Of a DNA stretch of 64,000 nucleotides, positions 39,011 through 48,028 are shown in pieces. A program made the position numbers and the translations under genes. A model generated the notes under the pieces. It had not been told where the DNA came from. It worked only from the letters and a program-made list of their open reading frames with translations, and searched no databases. Source of the stretch: Blastococcus sp. TF02-09 (GTDB lineage Bacteria; Actinomycetota; Actinomycetes; Mycobacteriales; Geodermatophilaceae). The stretch is from NCBI RefSeq assembly GCF_003319105.1, contig NZ_QOHH01000009.1:1-64000 (forward strand), written 5' to 3'. Each line of letters opens with the position of its first letter. Position 1 is the stretch's first letter.

Positions 39011-39633
39011 ACCGTCCCCTCGAGCTCGTCCTCCAGTGCCCGGCCGCGGCGGAACGCCTCCGCGGCGCCCACCAAGGCGAGCGCCACCCCGACCGGGACG
39101 AACGACAGGGTCGCCTCGAACGCGAGGAACGGGCCGTCGGGGCCGACGAGGTCCAGGTGGTCGAGCACGGCGCTGGTGCCCACCGCCTCCACCACCGGTA
39201 CCACCAGGCCGCCGACCAGGACCGCAGCGGCGAGACCGGCCAGCCGGCCCGGGTTGCGCCGGTCGAACGGGCGCCCGTCGTGGATGGCCGAGAGCACCCG
39301 TCCCAGCAACCAGGCGCCGACGGCCACCGAGAGGAGGGTGAGGACGTCCGGCAGCCCGGTGAGCACCCGGAGCCCCGCCGGCAGCTCGAGCGCGGTGAGC
39401 CGGAACTCGTTGCTCACGTCCGCGACGACGACGTCCTCCGGCAGGCCGGCCACGTCCGGGCTCCCGCTCCCGGCCGGCTCGGCCAGGGTGACCGGGACCG
39501 AGCCGCTCGACTCGCCGAGCTGCTCGAACGGCAGCGCGACGGCCAGGAGGAGCGCCACGACGGCGGCTACCAGCAGCACCGCCGAGACGAGGCTCGTGCC
39601 GGTACGGCCGGGGAAGCGGAGCTGGGGCTGCAT
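39007..39633 (-). CDS. DUF2975 membrane protein
   Basis: A 208-residue membrane protein with four hydrophobic segments (LVSAVLLVAAVVALLLAVAL, VLTLLSVAVGAWLLGRVL, LAGLAAAVLVGGLVVPVVEA, VPVGVALALVGAAEAF) and the DUF2975 mark HDGRPFDRRNPGRL. Function unknown. It pairs with the Xre regulator. ATG 39633 is chosen: TTGTCA, a 17-bp spacer and TATGGT on the coding strand put the transcript start at this codon. Confidence 0.82.
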   Translation of the reverse strand: MQPQLRFPGRTGTSLVSAVLLVAAVVALLLAVALPFEQLGESSGSVPVTLAEPAGSGSPDVAGLPEDVVVADVSNEFRLTALELPAGLRVLTGLPDVLTLLSVAVGAWLLGRVLSAIHDGRPFDRRNPGRLAGLAAAVLVGGLVVPVVEAVGTSAVLDHLDLVGPDGPFLAFEATLSFVPVGVALALVGAAEAFRRGRALEDELEGTV

Positions 39634-39642
39634 GGCGGGGAC

Positions 39643-39677
39643 CATATCGACAGTCGATAGCAATGACAATCGATATG
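39643..39677. promoter_or_regulatory. Operator-promoter between DUF2975 and miaB
   Basis: Outer arms CATATCGA (39643-39650) and TCGATATG (39670-39677) are exact reverse complements. An inner TATCGA-CAG-TCGATA (39645-39659) is a second palindrome sharing the left half. The block overlaps the -35 (TTGTCA) and -10 (TATGGT) of the minus-strand DUF2975 gene, as an autorepressor site would. Confidence 0.7.
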
Positions 39678-39705
39678 CTCGTGGCGACGTACCCTTCCTG
39701 CTGTC

Positions 39706-41181
39706 ATGGAGAGCGCAGCGCAGAGCCCCGAGCGCACCTACCGGGTGCGCACCTACGGGTGCCAGATGAACGTGCACGACTCCGAGCGGCTGTCCGGGCT
39801 GCTCGAGCAGGCGGGCTACCGGCCGGCACCCGAGGGTGACGACGCCGACGTCGTCGTCCTCAACACCTGCGCGGTGCGGGAGAACGCCGACAACCGGCTG
39901 TACGGCAACCTGGGCCACCTGCGCCCGGTGAAGGACGCCCGCCCCGGCATGCAGATCGCCGTCGGCGGGTGCCTGGCGCAGAAGGACCGCGGGGAGATCG
40001 TCCGTCGCGCTCCGTGGGTCGACGTCGTCTTCGGCACGCACAACGTCGGGTCGCTGCCGGCGCTGCTCGACCGCGCCCGGCACAACGCCGAGGCCCAGGT
40101 GGAGATCGTGGAGTCCCTCGAGGTCTTCCCCTCGACGCTCCCGGCGAAGCGCGACTCGGCCTACTCGGGCTGGGTCTCCATCAGCGTGGGCTGCAACAAC
40201 ACCTGCACGTTCTGCATCGTCCCGGCGCTGCGCGGCAAGGAGAAGGACCGCCGCCCCGGCGAGATCCTGGCCGAGGTGCAGGCGCTGGTCGACCAGGGCG
40301 TGCTCGAGGTGACGCTGCTCGGCCAGAACGTGAACGCCTACGGCGTGGAGTTCCGCGAGCGGGGCGCCTTCGCCGACCTGCTGCGGACGGCGGGGCGGAT
40401 CGACGGCCTGGAGCGGATCCGCTTCACCAGCCCGCACCCGCGGGAGTTCACCGACGACGTCATCGAGGCGATGGCCGAGACGCCGGCGGTCTGCCACCAG
40501 CTGCACATGCCGTTGCAGAGCGGGTCCGACGACGTGCTGCGCCGGATGCGCCGCGGCTACCGGCAGGATCGCTACCTCGGCATCATCGACCGCGTCCGCG
40601 CCGCCATGCCCGATGCCGCGATCACCACCGACATCATCGTGGGCTTCCCCGGCGAGACCGAGGGCGACTTCGAGCAGACCCTCGAGGTGGTCCGGCAGGC
40701 CCGCTTCGCCAGCGCCTTCACCTTCCAGTACTCCAAGCGCCCCGGGACGCCGGCCGCCGAGATGGCCGACCAGCTGCCCAAGGAGGTCGTCCAGGAGCGC
40801 TACCTGCGGCTGACCGCGCTCCAGGAGGAGATCAGCTGGGCCGAGAACCGCGCGCAGCTCGGCCGTCGCGTCGAGCTGCTCGTCGCAGCGGGGGAGGGCA
40901 GCAAGGACGCCGCGACGGGCCGGCTCTCCGGTCGCGCCCGCGACGGCCGGCTGGTGCACTTCACGGCTGCCGACGGCGTCCGGCCCGGTGACGTCGTCGA
41001 GACGGTGGTGACCGACGCCAAGCCGCACTTCCTCGTCGCCGACGGCGCGCTGCTGTCCCACCGGCGCACCCGCGCGGGCGACGCGAGCGAGGCCGGCACC
41101 CGCCCGATGACGGCCGGCGTCTCGCTGGGCATGCCGCGGATCGGCGTCCCCGACCCGCTCCCGGCGGTCACCAGCTGCTGA
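39706..41181 (+). CDS. miaB: tRNA-2-methylthio-N6-dimethylallyladenosine synthase MiaB
   Basis: Radical-SAM enzyme that methylthiolates i6A37 of tRNA, acting after MiaA (43.6 kb). The 491-residue protein has auxiliary-cluster cysteines C19, C55 and C89 and radical-SAM cysteines C163, C167 and C170 (CNNTCTFC). [20 protein letters not shown] and a TRAM domain follow. TACCCT (39690-39695) is a possible -10. The C-tail beyond TRAM (from about residue 445) is longer than in E. coli. Confidence 0.95.
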   Translation: MESAAQSPERTYRVRTYGCQMNVHDSERLSGLLEQAGYRPAPEGDDADVVVLNTCAVRENADNRLYGNLGHLRPVKDARPGMQIAVGGCLAQKDRGEIVRRAPWVDVVFGTHNVGSLPALLDRARHNAEAQVEIVESLEVFPSTLPAKRDSAYSGWVSISVGCNNTCTFCIVPALRGKEKDRRPGEILAEVQALVDQGVLEVTLLGQNVNAYGVEFRERGAFADLLRTAGRIDGLERIRFTSPHPREFTDDVIEAMAETPAVCHQLHMPLQSGSDDVLRRMRRGYRQDRYLGIIDRVRAAMPDAAITTDIIVGFPGETEGDFEQTLEVVRQARFASAFTFQYSKRPGTPAAEMADQLPKEVVQERYLRLTALQEEISWAENRAQLGRRVELLVAAGEGSKDAATGRLSGRARDGRLVHFTAADGVRPGDVVETVVTDAKPHFLVADGALLSHRRTRAGDASEAGTRPMTAGVSLGMPRIGVPDPLPAVTSC

Positions 41182-41187
41182 CCGACG

Positions 41188-41225
41188 CAGCAGGGCCCCC
41201 GTCCGGTCGGACGGGGGCTCTGCTG
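41188..41225. terminator. Convergent terminator after miaB
   Basis: A 17-bp stem with one G-U pair and a GGTC loop (41205-41208), between miaB and the converging DUF349 gene. No U-tract. Confidence 0.78.
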
Positions 41226-41234
41226 GCGTCCTGA

Positions 41235-42875
41235 CTACCGGCGGGCGGACTTCTCCGCCTCGGCCAGCCACTCCCGGCGGGTGGCGAGGTTGGCCTGCGC
41301 CTCGTCGATCCGGCGCCGGTCACCGGCGGCCTCGGCCTTGGCCAGCTGCTCCTCGGCCTTGGTCACCGCGGCCCGCATGGAGGTGACCATGGGGTTCTCC
41401 GCAGCGGCGCGGGGACGGCCGGCGTCGGCGGCGCCCCGGACCTTCTGCTCGACGGCCTGCATGCGGTCCTCGAGCTGGCGCATGACCCCGCGCGGCACGT
41501 GCCCGATGGCGTCGTAGCGCTCCTGGATCTTGCGCAGCGCGTTCTGCGCCCCGCGGAGGTCCTTGGACGGATCGATCCGCTCGGCCTCGACCAGCAGCTC
41601 CTCCTTGCGCTGCTGGTTGGCGAGCTCCTCGTCGGTGCGCGCCTTGTCCGACTCGGTGCGCGCGGTGAAGAAGACGTCCTGCGCGGCGCGGAACTGCTTC
41701 CACAGGTCGTCGTCGCCGTCCCGGCCGGTGCGCGGCACCGCCTTCCAGCGGTCCATGAGGGAGCGCATCGCGGCGCTGGTCGGGCCCCACTCGGTGGAGG
41801 TCGACAGCCGCTGCGCCTCCCGGATCAGCTCCTGCTTGGCGGCGCGGGCCTCACCGCGCTGCGCGTCGAGCTGGGCGAAGTGCGCCCCACGACGGCGGCC
41901 GAAGGCATCCCGCGCCGCGGCGAACCGCGTCCACAGCACCTCGTCGGTCTTGCGGTCGATCCCGCGGATCGTCTTCCACTCCTCGACGATCGCCTTGAGC
42001 CGGTCGCCGGCGGCCTTCCACGCCGTGGACTCCTCGGCGATCGTCTCGGCCTCGGCGGCCAGCGCCTCCTTGCGCGCCACCTGGGCGGCACGCGCGGCGG
42101 CCTTCTCGGCGCGGGACTCCGCGGCGGCGGAGTCGGCCGTGCCCACCATGGCGCGCGCCCGGGCGGCGAGCCCGTCGAGGTCGCCGACGGCGGCGGCGCT
42201 CGGGATGGACTCGGCCAGCGCCTGCGCCTTGCCCTTGATCTCCGCGGGGTTGCCGGTGTGCGCCTTCAGCCGGGCCTCGAGCAGGGTGACCTCGGTGGCC
42301 AGGTCGTCGAATCGGCGGGCGTAGTGCGCCAGGCCCGCCACGGGGTCGCCGGCCTGCCAGGAGCCGACGGCCCGCTCGCCGTCGGAGGTGCGGACGTAGA
42401 CGGTGCCGTCCTCGTCGACGCGGCCCCATCGCGAGGGGTCGGCGACCGCCTCGGCCGAGGGCGCCATCGACGCGGGGGAGGGCACCGCTGGAGCGGGGGT
42501 CGGCGTCGCGGGGTCGGCCGCACCGGCGGCGGGCGGTGTCTCGGCGTCGGCTAGCGCGGCGGCGGATGGCAGGTCGGCGGCGTTCTCGGGCGCCGGCGCC
42601 GGGACGGCGGCCTCCGGGGCGGCCGCCTCGAGGATCTCGGCCGCCGGGACGGCCACCTCGGGAGCCGTTCCCTCGGCAGCGGCCTCGCCGGGGGCCGGTT
42701 CCGCCGTCGGGTCGGGGAGGGCGGCCTCGGCCGGCGTCGGCGCGGCGGCCGTCCCGGCGTCGGGCGTCACCGCGTCCGGTCCCTGCTCCACCTTCGGGGT
42801 GGCCACGTCGGGGGTCTCCACAATCGGTGGAGCGTCCTGCTGCGCCCCGCTGCCGGGGTTGTCCGTGCTCGACAC
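41235..42875 (-). CDS. DUF349 domain protein
   Basis: A 546-residue protein. An N-terminal low-complexity Ala/Pro/Glu region covers about 160 residues (many PAPA, AEAA and TPAP runs). After that come helical DUF349 repeats: WGRVDEDGTVYVRTSDGERA leads in, then WKTIRGIDRKTDEVLWTRFA, WKAVPRTGRDGDDDLWKQFR and IQERYDAIGHVPRG. The family is widespread in actinobacteria with no firm function. GTG 42875 is chosen, with GACACT 6 nt upstream. Divergent from the LigB-like gene, with 40 bp between starts. Confidence 0.85.
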   Translation of the reverse strand: MSSTDNPGSGAQQDAPPIVETPDVATPKVEQGPDAVTPDAGTAAAPTPAEAALPDPTAEPAPGEAAAEGTAPEVAVPAAEILEAAAPEAAVPAPAPENAADLPSAAALADAETPPAAGAADPATPTPAPAVPSPASMAPSAEAVADPSRWGRVDEDGTVYVRTSDGERAVGSWQAGDPVAGLAHYARRFDDLATEVTLLEARLKAHTGNPAEIKGKAQALAESIPSAAAVGDLDGLAARARAMVGTADSAAAESRAEKAAARAAQVARKEALAAEAETIAEESTAWKAAGDRLKAIVEEWKTIRGIDRKTDEVLWTRFAAARDAFGRRRGAHFAQLDAQRGEARAAKQELIREAQRLSTSTEWGPTSAAMRSLMDRWKAVPRTGRDGDDDLWKQFRAAQDVFFTARTESDKARTDEELANQQRKEELLVEAERIDPSKDLRGAQNALRKIQERYDAIGHVPRGVMRQLEDRMQAVEQKVRGAADAGRPRAAAENPMVTSMRAAVTKAEEQLAKAEAAGDRRRIDEAQANLATRREWLAEAEKSARR

Positions 42876-42915
42876 CCGGGCAGTGTCCCACGTCGCATCG
42901 GCGAGACTGCTGGAT

Positions 42916-43641
42916 GTGAGTGCCGTTCCCGGGAGACCGCCGGTCCCGTTCACCCCCGTCGGGGTCACCGTCGCGTTCTGCCCGGCGCCGCCGCTGCTGG
43001 TGCCCACCGTCGAGGGTCGGCCGGAGAAGGCCACCGCGGCCCTGCGGCGCGCCTGCGCGGACGCCGTGGCCGCCATGTTGGCGTTCCGACCGGAGGTGGT
43101 GGTGGTGGCGGGGACGGGCGCCCCAGCCGGGGTCCGGTTCGGCGATGGCGACGCCGGTGATCTGCGGGGATACGGCGTCGATTTGGAACTCCCCTTCGCC
43201 GGCCGGGTGCGCCCCGGCGGACGCCGGCTGCCGCTGGCGCACCTGCTGGGCGCCTGGCTGCTGGACGAGGCGGGTTACGCCGGCACGCGGGTCGGCGTCG
43301 GTCCCGAGGACCTGCCCGGGTTCGTGCGGTCCCTGCCCGGGGCGGTGGGCGTCCTGGCGATGGGTGAGGGTTCCGCGCGGCGCAGCGTCAAGGCACCGGG
43401 TTACCTCGACCCGGCCGCGGAACCCTTCGACGACGCGGTCGCCGACGCGCTCGGTCGGGGCGACGCGGCGGCTCTCGCGACGCTGGACGACGCCGAGGGG
43501 CAGCGGCTGCTGGCCGAGGGGGTGCCGGTCTGGCGCGCGGTCGGTGCGGCGCTGAGCGATCGATCCGTCGTCGGGCGCCTGCATGCCGCGACCGCTCCGT
43601 TCGGCGTCGGCTACCTGGTGGCCGACTGGCGAGCGCGATGA
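42916..43641 (+). CDS. Class III extradiol dioxygenase-like (LigB) protein
   Basis: A 241-residue Ala/Gly/Arg-rich protein equivalent in position to Rv2728c, just before miaA. It shows the LigB-type opening VTVAFCPAPPLLVPTVEG and a core FRPEVVVVAGTGAPAGVRFG. The metal-binding His cluster of true LigB enzymes is not evident, so dioxygenase activity is doubtful. GTG start. It overlaps miaA by 4 bp, which suggests a shared transcript. Confidence 0.7.
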   Translation: MSAVPGRPPVPFTPVGVTVAFCPAPPLLVPTVEGRPEKATAALRRACADAVAAMLAFRPEVVVVAGTGAPAGVRFGDGDAGDLRGYGVDLELPFAGRVRPGGRRLPLAHLLGAWLLDEAGYAGTRVGVGPEDLPGFVRSLPGAVGVLAMGEGSARRSVKAPGYLDPAAEPFDDAVADALGRGDAAALATLDDAEGQRLLAEGVPVWRAVGAALSDRSVVGRLHAATAPFGVGYLVADWRAR

Positions 43642-44558
43642 GCGAACCGCCGGTGGTGGCCGTGGTCGGGCCGACGGCCACCGGCAAGACCGCGCTCGCC
43701 GTGGGGCTGGCGCACCGGCTCGGTGGCGAGGTGGTCAACGCCGACTCGATGCAGCTCTACCGCGGCATGGACATCGGCACGGCCAAGCCCGACGCCGCCG
43801 AGCGCGACGGGGTGCCGCACCACCTGCTGGACCTCTGGCACGTGCGCGAACCGGCGTCGGTGGCCGAGTACCGGCAGCGCGCGCGGGCGGAGATCGACCG
43901 GCTGCGGGCGGCCGGCGTCGTCCCGCTGCTCGTCGGAGGGTCGGGGCTCTACGTCCGGGCGGTCCTGGACGAGCTGGACTTCCCGGGCACCGACGCCGCC
44001 GTGCGGGCGCGCCTGGAGGCGGAGCTCGTGGAGCTCGGGCCCGCGGCGCTGCACGCTCGGCTGGCCGGAGTCGACCCCGCCGCGGCGGCCGCCGTCCTGC
44101 CCGGGAACGGACGGCGCATCGTGCGGGCGCTGGAGGTCGTCGAGATCACCGGGGGCCCGTTCCGCGCCACGCTGCCCGAGCCGGTGCCGCACTACCCGGC
44201 GGTGCTCCTCGGTCTGGACCGGGACCCCGCCGAGCTCGACGAGCGGATCGCCCGGCGGGTGGACCGGATGTGGGAGCGGGGACTCGTCGCGGAGGTGGAG
44301 GCGCTGGCCGCCGACGGTCTGCGCGAGGGCCCCACGGCCTCGCGCGCGCTGGGCTACGCGCAGGTCCTGGCCCAGCTCGACGGCACCCTGACCCCGGACG
44401 AGGCCCGGGAGCGGACCGTCGTCACCACCCGCCGCTTCGTCCGCCGCCAGCGGTCCTGGTTCCGTCGGAGCGCGGCCACCACGTGGCTCGACGCCGCCCG
44501 GCCCGACCTGCGCGACGCCGCTCTCGCCGTGATCGGCGACCGTACGATCGGCCGGTGA
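43638..44558 (+). CDS. miaA: tRNA dimethylallyltransferase MiaA
   Basis: Adds the dimethylallyl group to A37 of UNN-reading tRNAs, producing the substrate of MiaB. The 306-residue protein has the P-loop GPTATGKT at residues 11-18, NADSMQLYRGMDIGTAKP, HHLLDLWHVREPASVAEY and the C-terminal TRRFVRRQRSWFRR. The ATG overlaps the preceding gene by 4 bp; dapF overlaps its end by 4 bp. Confidence 0.95.
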   Translation: MSEPPVVAVVGPTATGKTALAVGLAHRLGGEVVNADSMQLYRGMDIGTAKPDAAERDGVPHHLLDLWHVREPASVAEYRQRARAEIDRLRAAGVVPLLVGGSGLYVRAVLDELDFPGTDAAVRARLEAELVELGPAALHARLAGVDPAAAAAVLPGNGRRIVRALEVVEITGGPFRATLPEPVPHYPAVLLGLDRDPAELDERIARRVDRMWERGLVAEVEALAADGLREGPTASRALGYAQVLAQLDGTLTPDEARERTVVTTRRFVRRQRSWFRRSAATTWLDAARPDLRDAALAVIGDRTIGR

Positions 44559-45427
44559 CCGCCTCCTCGCGCGTGCTGATCGGGCACGGCACCGAGAACG
44601 ACTTCGTCGTGCTGCCCGACCCCGACGGGTCGGTGTGGCCCGAGGCGCGCCTGGACCCCGCCCTGGTGCGCCGGCTGTGCGACCGCCGTGCCGGACTCGG
44701 TGGCGACGGCGTCCTGCGGCTGGTGCGCAGCGCGCACGTGCCCGACGCCGCGGCGGTCCTGGGCGCCGACCTCGACGCCTGCGAGTGGTTCATGGACCAC
44801 CGCAACGCCGACGGCTCGTACGCCGAGATGTGCGGCAACGGCATCCGGCTGTTCCTGCACGCGCTGATCGCCGAGGGGCTGCTCGACCGGGCCGCGTGCA
44901 CCGCCGGCGTCCTGGTGGGCACCCGCGGCGGACCGCGCCGCGTCGGGACGGCCGAGGGCGGCGGCTACTGGGTGGACATGGGTCCCGCACGCGAGTTCGG
45001 CCGGGGCTCGGCCGAGGTGGACGGTGTGGACTTCCCCGGGATCGCGGTGTCGATGGGCAACCCGCACCTGGCCGCCCTCACCGACGTCGACGTCGACACC
45101 CTGGACCTGACCCGCGAGCCGGTGTTCGACGCCGAGCTGTTCCCCGAGGGCGTCAACGTCGAGCTGGTCAACGTGCTCCAGCCGGGCGCCCACATCCGGC
45201 TCCGGGTGTTCGAGCGCGGGGTGGGCGAGACGCGCTCCTGCGGCACCGGCGCCTGCGCTGCGGCCTACGCGGCGCTGACCCACGAGGACCGCACGGAGGG
45301 AACCGTCGTCGTCGACGTGCCCGGGGGCCGCCTGTCGGTGCAGATCGACCCCCGGACGACGGTGCTCACCGGCCCCGCGGTGCTCGTGTCGGCCGGATCG
45401 CTGTGCCCGGAGTGGCTCGGCGACTGA
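44555..45427 (+). CDS. dapF: Diaminopimelate epimerase
   Basis: Interconverts LL- and meso-diaminopimelate for lysine and peptidoglycan. The 290-residue protein has the two catalytic cysteines C93 (AEMCGNGIRLF) and C229 (RSCGTGACAAAY), with GLGGDGVL and GNPHLA blocks. The GTG start overlaps the miaA stop yet has TACGAT (44543-44548) 6 nt upstream, so it may also have its own leaderless promoter inside miaA. Confidence 0.95.
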   Translation: MTASSRVLIGHGTENDFVVLPDPDGSVWPEARLDPALVRRLCDRRAGLGGDGVLRLVRSAHVPDAAAVLGADLDACEWFMDHRNADGSYAEMCGNGIRLFLHALIAEGLLDRAACTAGVLVGTRGGPRRVGTAEGGGYWVDMGPAREFGRGSAEVDGVDFPGIAVSMGNPHLAALTDVDVDTLDLTREPVFDAELFPEGVNVELVNVLQPGAHIRLRVFERGVGETRSCGTGACAAAYAALTHEDRTEGTVVVDVPGGRLSVQIDPRTTVLTGPAVLVSAGSLCPEWLGD

Positions 45428-45430
45428 CCC

Positions 45431-45652
45431 TCAGGGGGAGTCGGGGGTGTCGGCCCGCGTCTCCGGGTCGTCGGTCGGCGCCTCGGGCTTGTCCCCGGGA
45501 CCCACGTTGCCCGTGCCCCGCGGCTCTCCGGTGCCGGTGTCCTGGTCGGCGCCGCCGAACGGGTTGCGCGGCGGACCGCCGATGCCCTTCGGGTCCCGAC
45601 CGGGGTCGTCGAGCTCGCTGTTCGAACCCACGCTGCTCGATCCGGTGGTCAT
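45431..45652 (-). CDS. Small Gly/Pro/Asp-rich hypothetical protein
   Basis: Not recognised. 73 residues, acidic and probably disordered (DDPGRDPKGIGGPPRNPFGG, GTGEPRGTGNVGPGDKPEAP), with no hydrophobic segment. It is supported by an excellent ribosome site: AGGAGGAA on the coding strand ends 4 nt before the ATG. It is the only minus-strand gene between dapF and hflX. Confidence 0.65.
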   Translation of the reverse strand: MTTGSSSVGSNSELDDPGRDPKGIGGPPRNPFGGADQDTGTGEPRGTGNVGPGDKPEAPTDDPETRADTPDSP

Positions 45653-45746
45653 CGGTTCCTCCTGGTGTGCGGGATCTCGTCGGGGGAGGCCCTACCCGCG
45701 CCCCCGTCCGGGATGCACCGGGGCCCGTCCGGTGTTGTGCCCGGTG

Positions 45747-47249
45747 ATGACAACTCAGGTGCTACCTGCCGCAGACCGTGCCACGCTGGAGACGATGACC
45801 ACCGCTCAGAACCGCGCCATCCTGGACGACGCCGAGGCCCGCGTCGACAAGGCCGCCGCCGCCCGCCCCGCCGACGACACCACCGTTTCCTACGACCTCG
45901 AGGCACGTGGCGCGCTGCGCCGCGTCGCCGGGCTCGGCACCGAGCTGGCCGACGTCACCGAGGTCGAGTACCGGCAGCTGCGCCTCGAGCGCGTCGTGCT
46001 GGTCGGGGTGTGGACCGAGGGGACGCAGGCCGACGCGGACCGCTCGCTGGCCGAGCTGGCCGCCCTGGCCGAGACCGCCGGCTCCCAGGTGCTCGAGGCC
46101 GTGAGCCAGCGCCGCGACAAGCCGGATGCGGCCACCTACGTCGGGTCGGGCAAGGCCGGCGAGATCCGCGACATCGTGGCCGCGACCGGCGCCGACACCG
46201 TGATCTGCGATGGCGAGCTCACCCCCGGCCAGCTCAACCAGCTGGAGAAGGTGCTCAAGGTCAAGGTCGTCGACCGGACGGCGCTGATCCTCGACATCTT
46301 CGCCCAGCACGCCACCAGCCGGGAGGGCAAGGCCCAGGTCGAGCTGGCGCAGATGCAGTACATGCTGCCGCGCCTGCGCGGCTGGGGTGAGTCGATGTCC
46401 CGGCAGGCCGGTGGCCGCGTGGCCGGCGGTGGGGGCATCGGTACCCGCGGCCCCGGTGAGACCAAGATCGAGACCGACCGCCGGCGGATCCGCGCGCGGG
46501 TGAGCAAGCTGCGCCGCGAGATCGCCGGCATGGCGACCGCGCGGGCGACCCAGCGCAACAGCCGCGACCGCAACGCCACGCCGTCCGTGGCGATCGCCGG
46601 GTACACCAACGCCGGGAAGTCGAGCCTGCTCAACCAGCTGACCGGCGCCGGGGTGCTCGTGGAGAACGCGCTGTTCGCCACCCTGGACCCGACCGTGCGC
46701 CGGGCCCAGGGCCCCGACGGCCGGGAGTACACGCTCACCGACACCGTCGGCTTCGTCCGGCACCTGCCGCACCAGCTTGTCGACGCCTTCCGGTCAACGC
46801 TGGAGGAGGTCGCCGCCGCGGACCTGCTGCTGCACGTGGTCGACGGGTCCGACCCCGACCCGCTCGGTCAGATCAACGCCGTCCACGTCGTCCTCCAGGA
46901 CATCGACGCCTCCTCGGTGCCCGAGGTGATCGTCGTGAACAAGGTCGACGCCATGGACGAGGAGGCCATCCTCACCCTGCGCCAGGCCCTGCCCGGGGCC
47001 GTGTGGGTCTCCGCGCGGACCGGTGCCGGCATCGAGGAGCTGCGCGAGCTCGTCGCGGCCCGGCTGCCGCATCCCGACGTCGACGTCGACGTGCTGGTGC
47101 CCTACGACCGGGGTGACCTGGTGGCCCGCGTGCACCGGGACGGCGAGGTGCTCGCCGAGGTGCACGAGGCCGGTGGCACCCGGCTGACCGCACGGGTGGA
47201 CGGCGCGCTGGCCGCCGCGCTCGAGGAGTTCGGCGCCCCGGTCGGCTGA
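45747..47249 (+). CDS. hflX: GTPase HflX
   Basis: Ribosome-associated GTPase that splits or rescues stalled ribosomes under stress. The 500-residue protein has an N-terminal HflX domain (DAATYVGSGKAGEIRDIV, GELTPGQLNQLEKVLKVKV), the glycine-rich hinge GGRVAGGGGIGTRGPGETKI, then the G domain. G1 is GYTNAGKSS near residue 285, G3 DTVGFVRHLPHQLVDAF and G4 NKVD. ATG 45747 is used; ATG 45795 is a possible shorter start. The miaA-dapF-hflX order matches M. tuberculosis. Confidence 0.93.
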   Translation: MTTQVLPAADRATLETMTTAQNRAILDDAEARVDKAAAARPADDTTVSYDLEARGALRRVAGLGTELADVTEVEYRQLRLERVVLVGVWTEGTQADADRSLAELAALAETAGSQVLEAVSQRRDKPDAATYVGSGKAGEIRDIVAATGADTVICDGELTPGQLNQLEKVLKVKVVDRTALILDIFAQHATSREGKAQVELAQMQYMLPRLRGWGESMSRQAGGRVAGGGGIGTRGPGETKIETDRRRIRARVSKLRREIAGMATARATQRNSRDRNATPSVAIAGYTNAGKSSLLNQLTGAGVLVENALFATLDPTVRRAQGPDGREYTLTDTVGFVRHLPHQLVDAFRSTLEEVAAADLLLHVVDGSDPDPLGQINAVHVVLQDIDASSVPEVIVVNKVDAMDEEAILTLRQALPGAVWVSARTGAGIEELRELVAARLPHPDVDVDVLVPYDRGDLVARVHRDGEVLAEVHEAGGTRLTARVDGALAAALEEFGAPVG

Positions 47250-47305
47250 CCGGTCCGCCCGGCTCGCCGGATCACAGGCAGGTCACGGACCGGTACGGTG
47301 ACCCG

Positions 47306-48028
47306 GTGACGAGCGGCGTGGTGCACGACGCCGGCCCCCGGGGCAGCACCTCGGGGACGCCGGTGGGCCGGCCCTCGTGGTGGGCGGTGCTCGCCGCCCT
47401 GGTGGTCGGCGGGCTCGTGACCCTGGACCTGCTCACGTACGGCGCGTCCGAGCGCCTCGACCTGCGGGTCTCCGACGTCGTCGACGGGTGGGGGCTGGCC
47501 GACTCGGCGGCGTATCCGCTGGTCTGGGTGGTGACCCAGCTCGGTGGCCGCGTGACCATCCTCGTGGTGCTCGCGGGCCTGGTCGGTTACCTCGCCTGGA
47601 CCCGCCGGACCCTGCTGCCCCTGGCCCGCGTGCTGGTGGCCCTCGCGCTCCTGACCGGAGCGGTGTACGCGATCAAGTACGGGACGGGGCGGACCGCGCC
47701 GCGCTTTCCCGGGAGCTACTTCTTCCACGACGACGGGGCGTCGTTCCCCTCGGGGCACGTCGCCAACGCCGTCCTCATGTGGGGCGTGGCGCGGTGGCAG
47801 GCCGTCGAGTACGGGCTGCCCGTCCGGGTGCAGCAGATCGCGTGGTGGCTGGCCGTCGTCGGCCCGGTGCTCACCGGGCTGTCGATGATCGCGTTGAACT
47901 TCCACTGGGTCACCGACGCCGTGGTGGGCGCAGCGGTGGGCGTGGTGCTGCTGGGCGTGGTTCACGCACTCGATGCATTGGTTCTGTCACGCTGGGTTCG
48001 TGCCCGAGCAGGCCGGCAGACCGCGTAG
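47306..48028 (+). CDS. PAP2 family phosphatase
   Basis: A 240-residue membrane phosphatase with about six helices and the three PAP2 motifs: KYGTGRTAPRFP, SFPSGHVANAVLMWG and FHWVTDAVVGAAVG. Likely acts on lipid pyrophosphates such as undecaprenyl or phosphatidylglycerol phosphate; unproven. The GTG lies 6 nt after TACGGT (47294-47299), a leaderless arrangement. The end overlaps the next gene by 29 bp. Confidence 0.88.
   Translation: MTSGVVHDAGPRGSTSGTPVGRPSWWAVLAALVVGGLVTLDLLTYGASERLDLRVSDVVDGWGLADSAAYPLVWVVTQLGGRVTILVVLAGLVGYLAWTRRTLLPLARVLVALALLTGAVYAIKYGTGRTAPRFPGSYFFHDDGASFPSGHVANAVLMWGVARWQAVEYGLPVRVQQIAWWLAVVGPVLTGLSMIALNFHWVTDAVVGAAVGVVLLGVVHALDALVLSRWVRARAGRQTA

Noticed and set aside
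45618..45630. TGTTCGAACC resembling an SOS half-site pair
   Set aside because: GTTCGAAC has the half-sites in the wrong order and no 4-bp centre, and it lies inside the small gene at 45431-45652.
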